Notes under the pieces: generated by a model
What the model saw: the letters and a program-made list of their open reading frames with translations, nothing else
Databases searched by the model: none
Told to the model about the DNA's origin: nothing
Part shown: positions 41,788 to 51,367 of the stretch, one piece after another
How positions within the stretch are numbered: position 1 is the first letter of the stretch
Layout: each line of letters opens with the position of its first letter
Program-made: the position numbers and the translations under genes
Source: Herpetosiphon gulosus
Lineage (GTDB): Bacteria; Chloroflexota; Chloroflexia; Chloroflexales; Herpetosiphonaceae
DNA: 64,000 nucleotides
NCBI RefSeq assembly: GCF_039545135.1
Contig: NZ_BAABRU010000005.1
Location: 62,001-126,000, forward strand
Direction of reading: 5' to 3'

Positions 41788-43578
41788 TTATTCGCCTGAA
41801 ATGGTAACTTCTGTAGTAGTTAACTCAACTAATACCCAGCCGCGAACACTGTTAATCATCCAAATTTTGCTGGCCGCCCAAAGATCGGCTAGGACTAAAG
41901 TACGTTCTTGGATTGCTCGTTGTTGCAATAATTCGGCACGATAGGTTCCGGCCAATAAGCCAACTTCGACTGGGGGAGTCCAACGCTGGCCATCAAGTTC
42001 AAGCACGAGGTTGCCTCTGGTAAATTCGGTCAATTGTCCATGCTCATTCCACAGTAATACATCAAAATCTGCGGGGGATTGTTGGGAGTATTCGTCATAC
42101 AATCTGCGGTTAGTCGTTTTGTGGTATAGGAAGCGGTTCTGGGAGTTAACCGCCGTAGCAGCTAAACTAACCTTTTGGCCATCAGCGGTCGCAATTAATG
42201 GACTGCTAGCAATGCTAATCTCACCCGCATAGGTGAGGTTCAAACGTACTCGCAGCGCAGTTGAGCAGCCATGGCTATGCTGATTGAGTGCATTTAGCAC
42301 GGCTGTTTGGTCGTAGATAAAGCCAAAGTAGGCCGCCGAATCGTGCAAACGCCGTAAATGCTGCTCAAGCAACCAGTAACGCTGACCATCCCAACGTAGG
42401 GTCTCAATCAGATCAAATTGGGGCCAGCGCTCGGTCAATAATTGGGCTTTGAGTTGGGCTTCAGCATATTCGTCATCGGCCTGCGAATCCCAGGTAATGC
42501 CGCCGCCCACACCATATTCGGCCTGCTGGCGTTGTTGGTCGATCCAGACGGTGCGAATTGCTACATTAAAGGTGGCGCTGCCATCAGGCCGCAATATGCC
42601 AATTGCCCCACAATAGACCGCCCGTGGATCAGCCTCGAATTGGCGAATCAGTTCCATGGTTTTGACTTTGGGTGCACCAGTGATCGAGCCACAGGGAAAG
42701 AGCGCTTGCAGAATATCGAGTAGGCTGGTGTTGGGCTTGGTTTTGGCGGCTACGGTTGAGGTCAGCTGCCAAACCGTGCGATAGCGCTCGAGTTCGAATA
42801 AACGTGGCACGCCAACGCTGCCAATCGCCGCAACTCGTCCCAAGTCGTTACGCAATAGATCAACAATCATCAAGTTTTCGGCGCGATTTTTCTCCGAGGC
42901 CAATAATTGACGCGCCAAGCGTTGATCTTCTTCGGGCCAACGCCCGCGCGGAGCCGTGCCCTTCATTGGTTTGGTGGTCAACCGTTGATCGCGCCAATCG
43001 AAAAAGAGTTCGGGCGAAGCTGAGAGAATTTGATACTCGCCAAGATTGAGGTAGGCACAATAATTGGCAGCTTGAGCCGCCCGTAAATCATGATAAAAGG
43101 CCAGTGGATCGCCGCTAAACTCGGCTCGTAACCGCAAGGTATAGTTAACTTGATAGGTTTCGCCTTGGGCAATCGCCGCATGAATCGCCGCGATCGCTTG
43201 GCGATAGTGTTCAAGGCTAATTGTCGGTTGCCACGGTGAGAGTTGATACTGCTGCGCCGTCGGTTCAACCACTTGGGGCGCAGCAAAGGCTGCAAACCAG
43301 ACCAACGGCAACGCTGCTGGCGGATACGATTGCAGGGCCGAATCAAAGGCCACTGCCGCCTCGTAGCTCACATAGCCAATCACATATGCCCCTGCTTGCG
43401 CCGCTGACTGAGCGGCTTGAATCGTCGGAAGCACCTCGGCGCTGGTCGTCGCTTGGTAGATTGCCAAGGGTTGACGAAACTCCAACGCTTGGGGCTGACC
43501 AGTTGCATCGGCGAAATCAAAACGCCCATAAATCGCACTCACGAATTGTTGCCTCCCAACAATAAAGCCAATTGGCAT
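41788..43578 (-). CDS. pabBC: Aminodeoxychorismate synthase/lyase fusion (PabB-PabC)
   Basis: A 596-residue fusion for p-aminobenzoate. The chorismate-binding PabB half (1-about 360) has LTTKPMKGTAPRG, FELERYRTVWQLTSTV and LFPCGSITGAPKVKTMELI. The PLP-dependent PabC lyase half (about 370-596) has the catalytic Lys in FLYHKTTNRRLYDE and LTEFTRGNLVLEL. No PabA/TrpG glutaminase is in the window, so a shared one is likely elsewhere. ATG 43578 is chosen over a TTG at 43587; the ribosome site is weak. It is transcribed divergently from trpC, so it could be mistaken for trpE, but the PabC half and the KPMKGT motif fit folate synthesis. Confidence 0.88.
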   Translation of the reverse strand: MPIGFIVGRQQFVSAIYGRFDFADATGQPQALEFRQPLAIYQATTSAEVLPTIQAAQSAAQAGAYVIGYVSYEAAVAFDSALQSYPPAALPLVWFAAFAAPQVVEPTAQQYQLSPWQPTISLEHYRQAIAAIHAAIAQGETYQVNYTLRLRAEFSGDPLAFYHDLRAAQAANYCAYLNLGEYQILSASPELFFDWRDQRLTTKPMKGTAPRGRWPEEDQRLARQLLASEKNRAENLMIVDLLRNDLGRVAAIGSVGVPRLFELERYRTVWQLTSTVAAKTKPNTSLLDILQALFPCGSITGAPKVKTMELIRQFEADPRAVYCGAIGILRPDGSATFNVAIRTVWIDQQRQQAEYGVGGGITWDSQADDEYAEAQLKAQLLTERWPQFDLIETLRWDGQRYWLLEQHLRRLHDSAAYFGFIYDQTAVLNALNQHSHGCSTALRVRLNLTYAGEISIASSPLIATADGQKVSLAATAVNSQNRFLYHKTTNRRLYDEYSQQSPADFDVLLWNEHGQLTEFTRGNLVLELDGQRWTPPVEVGLLAGTYRAELLQQRAIQERTLVLADLWAASKIWMINSVRGWVLVELTTTEVTISGE

Positions 43579-43640
43579 AGCCCGCAACGATATGCTACTC
43601 TAGCGGCATGCACACCGGTTTCTAGCCCATGAGGTTTCTG

Positions 43641-44468
43641 ATGACTGCGACAATTCTAGATCAGATTTTTGCCCATAAACGCACCGAGGTCGAGCGCCAA
43701 AAATTGAAGATTCCCCAAGCGAAACTTGAACAACAACTTGGTACTGCCCCAAAGCCGCGCAGCTTGCGCCAAGCCCTGCGCCAACCTGATCGGATTAGCT
43801 TGATCGCCGAGGTCAAAAAGGCTAGTCCATCCAAAGGGGTCTTTTTAGAGAATTTCAACCCAACTGAGCTAGCTGAAACCTACGCCAGCAATGGGGCGGC
43901 GGCGATTTCGGTGTTAACTGATGTGCGCTTTTTCCAAGGCAGCTTAATCTATTTACGCTCAATTCATGAGCATCTCGATAAATTAGGCTATGCCACGCCC
44001 TTGTTGCGCAAAGATTTTCTCTACGATCCCTACCAAATTTATGAGGCCCGCGTATCGGGAGCCGATGCAATTTTGTTGATTGTGGGCATGCTCGATGATC
44101 AAACGCTGCATGAGTTGTATCAATTAACCTATGGCTTGGGCATGGAAGCCTTGGTCGAGGTACATACTGAGGATGAGATGACCCGTGCTCAGGCGCTCCA
44201 GGCTCAAATCATTGGCATCAACAACCGCGATTTGCATAGTTTTAGCGTTGATCTTGCTACCACCCAACGGGTTAGCGCTAGTTTGCCTGCAATCGGCGAT
44301 CCTCAGCGGCCTGTGTTGGTCGCCGAAAGTGGCATCCATGGTCCTGAGGTGCTGCCAACCTTGCGCGAATGGGGCGTTGATGCCATTCTCGTGGGCGAAT
44401 CGATTGTGCTGGCCCCCGATCATGCGGCCCACGTCCGCGCCTTGAGCCAGAACGAACATAGAGCGTAG
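43641..44468 (+). CDS. trpC: Indole-3-glycerol phosphate synthase
   Basis: A 275-residue (beta/alpha)8 enzyme of tryptophan synthesis. It has ISLIAEVKKASPSKG (the catalytic KxSPSKG), LLRKDFLYDPYQIYEAR, VEVHTEDEM, IIGINNRDLHSF and VLVAESGIHGPE, with the conserved catalytic Lys and Glu. Other trp genes are absent, so the pathway is dispersed. The ATG at 43641 follows GAGG by six bases; the ATG at 43629 has no ribosome site. Divergent from pabBC with a gap of 62 bp. Confidence 0.95.
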   Translation: MTATILDQIFAHKRTEVERQKLKIPQAKLEQQLGTAPKPRSLRQALRQPDRISLIAEVKKASPSKGVFLENFNPTELAETYASNGAAAISVLTDVRFFQGSLIYLRSIHEHLDKLGYATPLLRKDFLYDPYQIYEARVSGADAILLIVGMLDDQTLHELYQLTYGLGMEALVEVHTEDEMTRAQALQAQIIGINNRDLHSFSVDLATTQRVSASLPAIGDPQRPVLVAESGIHGPEVLPTLREWGVDAILVGESIVLAPDHAAHVRALSQNEHRA

Positions 44469-44640
44469 AGTAAGGGCGCGTTTTGATCCACGAAGCGCAC
44501 GAAGAACGTAAAGGCCGAAACCACGAAGAGCGCGAAGGGGCGCGAAGGGGTCAGGTTTGGGTTATCGGTGCTTAGCTAATTATTCGTGTAATTCGTACAA
44601 TTCGTGGTTAAAAACTGACCCCTGACACCTATCTAGAAGG
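44469..44640. repeat. Mosaic of short intergenic repeat modules
   Basis: GATCCACGAAGCGCACGAAG, CCACGAAGAGCGCGAAGG, GGGCGCGAAGGGGTCAGG, ATTCGTGTAATTCGTACAA and CTGACCCCTGACACC strings between trpC and the carbonic anhydrase gene. Non-coding. GAACATAGAGC forms the last codons of trpC (44453-44463), so a module may have reached into that gene. Confidence 0.75.
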
Positions 44641-44646
44641 AGCATT

Positions 44647-45363
44647 ATGTCCGAGTTTCCTGATGAGAATATTGATCGCCGCCTGCTTGATGCGATTCGT
44701 GGGCGAGCCTCAATGGAAGATATTGCCAACCTACGCGGGCCTGAGGTTGATACACCAGCAGCGGCAATTGAGGCCTTGAAACAGGGCAACGAACGCTTTT
44801 TTAGCGGCGAAACCCAACGCACGGTGGTCAGTGTCAATCAACGCCGTTCGCAAATTATTAGTCAAACGCCATTTGCGGTAATTCTGGGCTGCTCGGATAG
44901 CCGCGTGCCGCCACAAATGATTTTTGATCGTAATTTGGGCGATTTGTTTGTGGTGCGGGTGGCAGGCCAGATTGTTGATCCAGCCACTCAAGGCAGCATC
45001 GAATATGCGATCTCGCATCTTAAGTGCAAATTGATTGTGGTGATGGGCCATGAAGGCTGTGGCGCGGTCAAGGCTGCCTTGGCTAGTGACGAACAGATTG
45101 CCAAAGAATCGGCCAACATTCGCTACCTGATCGAACAAATTCGACCAGTTTGTGAGCGCTTGCCAGCGATTCGCGACGAAAAAGCTCGCATGCGCGAGGC
45201 CGTGACCCAGCATGTTCGCGCCCAAGTCGCTCGTTTACGCCAAAATCCGGTTGTCCAAACCTTCGAGGCGGCTGGCACAATTGCGGTGATTGGGGCATAT
45301 TATGAAATTGGCAGTGGCGCTGTCGATTTCTTTATCAGCCCCGAAGAACTGGCGGTTGATTAG
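44647..45363 (+). CDS. Beta-carbonic anhydrase
   Basis: A 238-residue beta-class carbonic anhydrase. The zinc ligands are the Cys in VILGCSDSRVPPQ and the His/Cys pair in VVMGHEGCGAVKAA; the DSR dyad is intact. The N-terminus has about 70 residues before the core (QGNERFFSGE). It hydrates CO2 in the cytoplasm. AGAAGGAGCATT precedes the ATG. It stands alone between repeat-filled gaps. Confidence 0.94.
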   Translation: MSEFPDENIDRRLLDAIRGRASMEDIANLRGPEVDTPAAAIEALKQGNERFFSGETQRTVVSVNQRRSQIISQTPFAVILGCSDSRVPPQMIFDRNLGDLFVVRVAGQIVDPATQGSIEYAISHLKCKLIVVMGHEGCGAVKAALASDEQIAKESANIRYLIEQIRPVCERLPAIRDEKARMREAVTQHVRAQVARLRQNPVVQTFEAAGTIAVIGAYYEIGSGAVDFFISPEELAVD

Positions 45364-45371
45364 TAGCGAGC

Positions 45372-45521
45372 AGAAGAACATAGAACATAGAACATAGAGC
45401 ATAGCTGTAATGGTTCATGCCCTCACCCCCTAGCCCCCTCTCCCGCCCTGCGAGCGAGGGGGAACCGCTTTAGGAGTGCTCCCCTCGCCCGCCGCAGTGG
45501 GCGAGGGGTCGGGGGTGAGGG
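45372..45521. mobile_element. GC-rich palindromic element, copy 6 (reversed), with module
   Basis: The core (45420-45521, CCCTCACCCCC...GGGGGTGAGGG) is preceded by TGTAATGGTTCAT at 45406, the same terminal sequence as copies 4 and 8, and by a triple AGAACATAGAACATAGA tandem. The right terminal repeat is missing, so this copy is truncated. The rest to 45643 shows only CCCCAATCCCCGACCCC-like strings. Confidence 0.7.
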
Positions 45522-45643
45522 TACTGAATGCTCTTCTAATTTCCAATCCCCGACCCCCAACAACCAACACCCACACTTGCACAAAGCCCTGCTATCCGTA
45601 ATAATGCAGCTTTCAAACTACTCCAGTGATGGAAGGATGCCCA

Positions 45644-46525
45644 ATGCCTTCGCCAGTGCCAGATGGACACGTTCGCGGTGCGTTGCTGCCAATTGGCGGC
45701 GCAATGGATTTGCAGCGCAGACGGTTAATTTTATTACGTTTTTTTGAGCTTGCAGGCGGCTCCAACGCCCGCATCGTGGTTATTCCTACCGCCTCGGAAT
45801 TGCCTGATGGTGGCCGCGAATACCTTGAGGTGTTTGGCAAATTAGGCGTTGCCAGCGTCGAATTATTGCCAGTTCGCGAACGGATCAATGCCAATGATCC
45901 GCAAGCAAGCGAGATTATTGCCCAAGCAACTGGAATTTTTATGACCGGCGGCAATCAATTGAAGCTCACGGCGGTGCTTGGTGGCACACCTGTTGCCACA
46001 GCTATTCGGCGAGCTAACGCGCGGGGGGTTCCGGTGGCGGGCACGAGTGCGGGCGCTTCGGCGATGAGTGCCCATATGATCGCCTATGGGGCCAAAGGGC
46101 TAGTGCCACGCTATGGCATGGTGCAATTTGGGCCAGGGCTTGGGCTAACCAATCGGGTTGTGCTTGATCAACACTTTGGCGCTCGCCATCGGCTGGGGCG
46201 TTTGATCGCGGCAGTCAGCTTTAATCCATATCTGATTGGGCTGGGTCTTGATGAAAATACTGCCGCTGAGATCGATGATGATCATCTGATGCAGGTGATT
46301 GGTGAAGGCTCGGTGACGGTGGTTGATGGCGCTGGTATTACCTATAGCAATATTCATCAGCTCAAAGTTGGCCAAAAAGAGGCCATCGTTGGCGTGAAAT
46401 TGCATGTGCTGACCCATGGTTGGTCGTATGATCTGATCAAACGTGAGGTGATTCCGCCAGTGGTGATGCCTGCGCTGTCAGTTGCCCCCAGCCTCGAACA
46501 GCCAGCCGCCGACCCAGAGATTTAG
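45644..46525 (+). CDS. cphB: Cyanophycinase
   Basis: A 293-residue serine-type exopeptidase of the peptidase S51/cyanophycinase family. It has GALLPIGGAM, RIVVIPTASE, IFMTGGNQLKLT and the nucleophile Ser in AGTSAGASAM, then DQHFGARHRLGRLIAAV and GLGLDENTAAEI. It cleaves cyanophycin (multi-L-arginyl-poly-L-aspartate) to beta-Asp-Arg dipeptides. No signal peptide is seen, consistent with an intracellular reserve. AAGGA lies six bases before the ATG at 45644. It is followed 126 bp later by the synthetase gene. Confidence 0.93.
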   Translation: MPSPVPDGHVRGALLPIGGAMDLQRRRLILLRFFELAGGSNARIVVIPTASELPDGGREYLEVFGKLGVASVELLPVRERINANDPQASEIIAQATGIFMTGGNQLKLTAVLGGTPVATAIRRANARGVPVAGTSAGASAMSAHMIAYGAKGLVPRYGMVQFGPGLGLTNRVVLDQHFGARHRLGRLIAAVSFNPYLIGLGLDENTAAEIDDDHLMQVIGEGSVTVVDGAGITYSNIHQLKVGQKEAIVGVKLHVLTHGWSYDLIKREVIPPVVMPALSVAPSLEQPAADPEI

Positions 46526-46651
46526 CGAGCCTCTTGCCGCGCTCGCTGCTCGTGGTACAATACGGCGCAACGTGGCTCAACGCTGCGCCACCCACTCGTA
46601 TTTCCCCAAATTCTAGCCTACCCATTGCCACTATTCTGTGGAGGTTTCCCG

Positions 46652-49336
46652 ATGAAAATTCTCGACACGCGCGTCTATCGTGGGCCTAACTATTGGTTGT
46701 ATAAGCCAGCGATCAACATGACGGTTGATCTTGAGGAGCTTGAGGCTTATCCAACCCATTTGTTGGGTGATTTTGTTGATCGCTTGTTGGCGCTCGTGCC
46801 CAGCCTCGACGATCATCATTGTTCGTTGGGGCGACCAGGTGGCTTTGTGGAGCGGCTGCGCGATGGTACATGGCTGGGCCATGTGTTGGAGCATTTGGCG
46901 CTTGAGTTGCAATGTTTGGCCGGCACCTACGTAACCCAAGGTAAAACTCGTGGCACAGGCCAAGATGGCCAGTATTTTGTAATTTTTCAGTATGGTCAAG
47001 AGGATGTTGGGATCGAGGCCGCCAATCTGGCGCTGCGTTTGATTCAATTTTTGTTGCCCGAAAACTTGCCTTCAGCCATGCCCGCTGGGGAACGGGCCAC
47101 CTTTGATTTGGTGCGCGAGAAAGAAGATTTGGCGCGGATGGCGGTGCGTTTGGCTTTTGGCCCCTCAACTGCATCGTTGGTCAAGGCTGCCGAGGAGCGT
47201 GGGATTCCATGGCTGCGCTTGAATGAGCATTCGTTGGTGCAATTTGGCCATGGTAAATATCAAAAACGGATTCAAGCTACGATTACCTCGCAAACCAGCC
47301 ATATCGGGGTCGAAGTGGCCCAAGATAAGCAATTGACTAATAAATTGCTCGAAGATGCTGGTTTGCCTGTGCCTCGTCAGCGGGTGGTACGCTCAGCTGA
47401 GGGTGCGGTGCAAGCAGCGCGACGCTTGCGTTATCCTTTGGTGGTCAAACCCTTGGATGCCTCGCATGGCCGTGGGATTTCGATTGGCCTGACTACTGAA
47501 GAAGAAGTCCAAGTTGCCTTTGCCCAAGCCCAAGAATATCGCTCGTATGTGATTGTTGAAGAACTAGTGCCAGGCAGCGATCATCGGGTTTTGGTGATTA
47601 ATGGCGAGGTCGTGGCAGTTTCCGAGCGTGTACCTGGCCATGTGGTTGGCGATGGCCAACATACAGTGGCTGAATTGGTCGAGATCGTCAATAGCGATCC
47701 ACGGCGCGGGGTTGGTCACGAAAATGTCTTGACCAAACTGGAGATCGATCATCAAGCTGAGCGCTGCATGGAAAAAGCTGGAGTCAGCTTAGAAACAGTG
47801 CTTGAAGCAGGCCAAGTGTTGTATTTGCGCTCAACAGGCAACCTCTCAACTGGCGGTACGGCAATCGATCGCACCGATATGATTCACTATGAAAATGCCC
47901 AAATTGCGATTCGCGCCGCCAAAATTGTCGGCTTGGATGTCGCGGGCATCGATTTTATTATTCCCGATATCAGCCGTCCGGTTAGTGAGGTTGGCGGCGG
48001 GATTGTTGAAGTTAATGCAGCGCCCGGCTTTCGCATGCACGTTGCACCATCCGAGGGCACGCCGCGCGATGCAGCAGGCCCAGTGATCGATATGCTATTT
48101 CCGGCAGGTACACCAAGCCGTATTCCGCTGGCAGCATTAACTGGCACCAACGGCAAAACCACCACCGCTCGCATGACTGGGCATATTCTCAAGATGGCGG
48201 GCTATCATGTTGGCATGACCAGCACCGATGGGATTTATATCGATGGTGAACGGGTGCTGCGCGGCGATATGACTGGCCCCAAATCGGCGCGGATGGTCTT
48301 GCGCGATCCGACGGTTGATGCTGCTGTGCTTGAAACTGCACGGGGTGGTATTTTACGCGAAGGCTTGGGCTACGACGAAGTTGATGTTGGCGCGATTCTT
48401 AATATTAGCGCCGATCACCTTGGCCTGCGTGGCATCGATACGCTCGAAGAAATGGCCAAAGTTAAATCGCTAATCATCGAAGTGATCAAGCGTGATGGTT
48501 GGGCCGTGTTGAATGCCGATGATCCGCTGGTAGCAAAATTGGTATCGCGTACTCGCGCCAAGCCCTTCTACTTCAGCTTTGATCCAGCCAATCCCTTGGT
48601 GCGTGAGCAAGTCCAAGTGGGCGGGCGGGCAATCGTGGTCGAAAAAGGGGTCAATGGCGATATGGTGACACTCTACGATAAGGGCCGCCATATTCCGCTG
48701 TTATGGACGCACTTGATTCCGGCAACCTTGGAAGGTCGAGCCAAATTCAATGTTGCCAATGCCATGGCCGCTGCGGCGCTAGCCTATAGCTTGGGCATCA
48801 GTATTGAAAACATTCGCCAAGGCTTGCGAACCTTCACCACCTCGTTCTACCAAACGCCTGGGCGCTTGAATGTCTTTGATGAACATCCCTTCCGCGTGAT
48901 TTTGGATTATGGGCATAATCCGGCAGCGGTCAGCAACTTGATCGATGTAGTGCGTCAATTGCCACGCGAAGGCAAGGCGATCTGTGTGATCTCAGTGCCT
49001 GGCGATCGGCGCGATGTTGATGCGCGTGAGATTGGACGCTTGCTCGGGGCAGGGGTTTTTGATCAGATTATCATCAAAGAAGACACCAGTTTGCGAGGCC
49101 GTAAAGAGGGCGAAATGCCTGGCTATATTCGCGAGGGTTTAGCCGAGGCAGGCTTTGCTGAGAGCAATATTCACTATACTCGTCACGAGCGCGAGGCGAT
49201 TGCCATGGCCTTAGATGGCGCACAGCGTGGCGATTTGGTGATGGTTTTTGCCGATGAGCCAACCGATGCTTGGAAACAAATTATTTATTGGGGCAAGCCG
49301 CGCGATGCTCAAAGTAAGGTTGGGGGCGTAATTTAG
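46652..49336 (+). CDS. cphA: Cyanophycin synthetase
   Basis: An 894-residue enzyme with the CphA1 layout: N-terminal domain (1-160), ATP-grasp domain (about 215-470; VVKPLDASHGRGIS and VEVNAAPGFRMH), and a Mur-ligase-like domain (about 485-894; GTNGKTTTARM P-loop, VLETARGGILREGLGYD, NISADHLG, LDYGHNPAA). ATP-dependent addition of Asp and Arg makes the storage polymer. GGAGG lies before the ATG at 46652. It works with the cyanophycinase just upstream, giving a full make-and-use pair. Confidence 0.95.
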   Translation: MKILDTRVYRGPNYWLYKPAINMTVDLEELEAYPTHLLGDFVDRLLALVPSLDDHHCSLGRPGGFVERLRDGTWLGHVLEHLALELQCLAGTYVTQGKTRGTGQDGQYFVIFQYGQEDVGIEAANLALRLIQFLLPENLPSAMPAGERATFDLVREKEDLARMAVRLAFGPSTASLVKAAEERGIPWLRLNEHSLVQFGHGKYQKRIQATITSQTSHIGVEVAQDKQLTNKLLEDAGLPVPRQRVVRSAEGAVQAARRLRYPLVVKPLDASHGRGISIGLTTEEEVQVAFAQAQEYRSYVIVEELVPGSDHRVLVINGEVVAVSERVPGHVVGDGQHTVAELVEIVNSDPRRGVGHENVLTKLEIDHQAERCMEKAGVSLETVLEAGQVLYLRSTGNLSTGGTAIDRTDMIHYENAQIAIRAAKIVGLDVAGIDFIIPDISRPVSEVGGGIVEVNAAPGFRMHVAPSEGTPRDAAGPVIDMLFPAGTPSRIPLAALTGTNGKTTTARMTGHILKMAGYHVGMTSTDGIYIDGERVLRGDMTGPKSARMVLRDPTVDAAVLETARGGILREGLGYDEVDVGAILNISADHLGLRGIDTLEEMAKVKSLIIEVIKRDGWAVLNADDPLVAKLVSRTRAKPFYFSFDPANPLVREQVQVGGRAIVVEKGVNGDMVTLYDKGRHIPLLWTHLIPATLEGRAKFNVANAMAAAALAYSLGISIENIRQGLRTFTTSFYQTPGRLNVFDEHPFRVILDYGHNPAAVSNLIDVVRQLPREGKAICVISVPGDRRDVDAREIGRLLGAGVFDQIIIKEDTSLRGRKEGEMPGYIREGLAEAGFAESNIHYTRHEREAIAMALDGAQRGDLVMVFADEPTDAWKQIIYWGKPRDAQSKVGGVI

Positions 49337-49400
49337 CAATCACCATTAAAACAACCTAACCAGCTTCCTATCCCTAGCATACCCCACCGTGGATCAAGCC

Positions 49401-49613
49401 CTGATCTCGGTCTTACAAGGGTAGGTTTTTAACAATGATTTGGATGGGACTTACCGTCGATTAACGTTCCCTCACCCCCTAGCCCCCTCTCCCGCACGCG
49501 AGGAGAGGGGGAGCCGTCCATCATGATGATTGGAACGCCCCTCGCCCGCCGCAGTGGGAGAGGAGTTGGGGGTGAGGGAACGTTAAAACCTACCCTTGTA
49601 AGCTGATCTCGAT
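49401..49613. mobile_element. GC-rich palindromic element, copy 7, complete with terminal repeats and target duplication
   Basis: CTTACAAGGGTAGGTT starts at 49412, and its reverse complement AACCTACCCTTGTAAG ends at 49602, giving terminal inverted repeats of about 21 bp. Directly outside lie CTGATCTCGGT (49401-49411) and CTGATCTCGAT (49603-49613), a target duplication with one mismatch in 11. The core (49469-49578) has TTAACGTTCCCTCACCCCC on the left and its exact reverse complement on the right. It lies between the convergent cphA and unknown genes, and the gap holds nothing else. Confidence 0.85.
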
Positions 49614-49627
49614 GGGGTATTGGATAT

Positions 49628-50158
49628 TTAGGCCGACCAACCCCAGCCAACTCCATCGGGCTTGGCCGCAGCCGTAGGTAGCGTGCGGGTCAAACGCCAA
49701 ACTTGGCGTGTGGTTGGATCACGAATTTGAAAAAGTGCTTGAGTTTCAGTCTGATCGATCAACAAATATTCGAGGTTTAAATTGGATGGCGGCGTATTGA
49801 GCCAATGCGTAATCTCTTGGATATAGCGTTGGGGCTGCTGTTTAAAAAATTGATCACCCTCGCTAAACCCAAGGGTTACCGCAGTTTGATCAAGCTCCAT
49901 CATAATTGCACTATTGAGCATGTCGGCAATTTCGTTGGCAGTGCTTTCCTCACGATTCGTTCGAATACACACATATTCGGCCAAATCGAACGGCTCGCTG
50001 TGTTGTTCAAGAGGGTGCAATGGAAACGTAGCCAAGGGGAATCCAAGTTGATCAGGGTGGAGGGGTTCCGAGACGGCAGTACATGGTTGCGAATCCGTCG
50101 CAGCGATCACCAGCCAGTGGTCGCGGGTCGGATGATGTAACAACATACGTCGTTGCAT
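49628..50158 (-). CDS. Protein of unknown function, 176 aa
   Basis: I do not recognise this protein. From MQRRMLLHHPTRDHWLVIAA it reads as a soluble alpha/beta protein with no signal peptide. It contains FDLAEYVCIRTNREESTANEIADMLNSAIMMELDQTAV and a Trp-rich C-terminus (VWRLTRTL...GVGWGWSA). AGAGGAG lies seven bases before the ATG at 50158. It is convergent with cphA, across a mobile element, and is not obviously linked to it. Confidence 0.6.
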   Translation of the reverse strand: MQRRMLLHHPTRDHWLVIAATDSQPCTAVSEPLHPDQLGFPLATFPLHPLEQHSEPFDLAEYVCIRTNREESTANEIADMLNSAIMMELDQTAVTLGFSEGDQFFKQQPQRYIQEITHWLNTPPSNLNLEYLLIDQTETQALFQIRDPTTRQVWRLTRTLPTAAAKPDGVGWGWSA

Positions 50159-50373
50159 AAAGACTCCTCTACGCATCGTTGAGAAAGGAGAATCAAAGTA
50201 TACAGCATATTTCTCGAAATGCGTACTCTATTATAGCCCAAGTTGTAAAAATAATTAATACACTGTTATGTATATAGCCTGATAGATTAAAATCGTTTTA
50301 GTTATGGGTAAGGGTTTTGCTTCAGCGCCAATTGATATACGATTCATTGAATTTAATAGCAAGAATTGGCGCT

Positions 50374-50410
50374 TAAATAAGAAAATAGCGTGTTATTGCA
50401 CGCTATTTTC
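50374..50410 (-). terminator. Terminator of the GNAT gene
   Basis: A perfect 12-bp stem (GAAAATAGCGTG / CACGCTATTTTC) with a six-base loop, followed by TTATTTAA on the minus strand, lies 23 bp after the GNAT stop. The rest of 50159-50432 is A/T-rich and shows nothing else. Confidence 0.75.
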
Positions 50411-50432
50411 AAATATTCATTTCAGTATTTGA

Positions 50433-51317
50433 TTATTGTGTTACTACATCACGGCGTAAGCTAATCATTTCGTGTAATAAAGTGAAACCAGCGCGTTCAT
50501 ATACTTTAAGCGCACTTGGATTATCATGATCGACGACTAATTCCAGCTCTTGAATTGTTTCTACACTGAAAATCCATGCTAAACAATACTGCATAATCTT
50601 GATTGCAATTCCTCGGCCACGCGCAGCAGGCGTTACGCCCACAAATTCAATGCCAGCTTCGGCAAACTCTGGTTGGCGTTCGGCATAAATGTAGCCAAGT
50701 AATTGCTCAGTATCACGCACAATAAAAACTTGGCGATCATGATTGATCCGTTCGAGAATTTGACTACCGCTGTAGTAGGTTTGGGGAAATAGTTGATCAT
50801 GCAATTCGCAGAAGGCCGCATGTAATTCGGCGGGCAATATCTCAACATCACTAGCAGTTACATGTTCAGTTAATTGTGAACGTTTGTAACTTAAAATTGC
50901 ATGGGTATTGCGCTGGTAAAATTGCTGGTGAGCAGCCCAATCACGCACAAATTGATTTTGCAAATTGCAAAAAATATCGATCATGGTGACATGCGCTTGG
51001 AGTTCTGGCAATAATTCGGCTAGGAGCGCATCGGCTAGCTCAAAGCGATGTTCGTCTAAGGCAATTGGCCCCCACAAAAAAGCGCGGCCTGTATCGGAAA
51101 TTTGCTCCAAGCCAATCAAGCCGATTAACTGATCAGCTTCGAAGGCCAAGGCAAACTGCTGCTCGATGGGAAATTCAAGCTCACGCCATGTTTGAGCGAT
51201 TTGATCAGCTTGTGGGCCGGCAAACCCCAAATGGGTGCTAGGGTCGTGTTGAAATTGGGCCATAAAGGCGGCGGCTTGGTCAATTTGTGTTGCTTGCATG
51301 CGGCTAATCGTTGGCAT
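50433..51317 (-). CDS. GNAT acetyltransferase, possibly two tandem domains
   Basis: A 294-residue protein. The C-terminal half is a clear GNAT fold with GIEFVGVTPAARGRGIAIKIMQYCLAWIF (acetyl-CoA loop RGRGIA) and LELVVDHDNPSALKVYERAGF. The N-terminal half (ISRMQATQIDQAAAFMAQF ... AFEADQLIGLIGLEQI) looks like a degenerate second copy lacking the acetyl-CoA loop. Such double GNATs acetylate amines or mycothiol-type compounds in other groups; the substrate is unknown. GAGG precedes the ATG by seven bases. Divergent from holB with a 50-bp gap. Confidence 0.82.
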   Translation of the reverse strand: MPTISRMQATQIDQAAAFMAQFQHDPSTHLGFAGPQADQIAQTWRELEFPIEQQFALAFEADQLIGLIGLEQISDTGRAFLWGPIALDEHRFELADALLAELLPELQAHVTMIDIFCNLQNQFVRDWAAHQQFYQRNTHAILSYKRSQLTEHVTASDVEILPAELHAAFCELHDQLFPQTYYSGSQILERINHDRQVFIVRDTEQLLGYIYAERQPEFAEAGIEFVGVTPAARGRGIAIKIMQYCLAWIFSVETIQELELVVDHDNPSALKVYERAGFTLLHEMISLRRDVVTQ

Positions 51318-51367
51318 CTATTTACCTCACATTCAGTTATTTGGTACTGAGTTATTTTCTTGGTATC

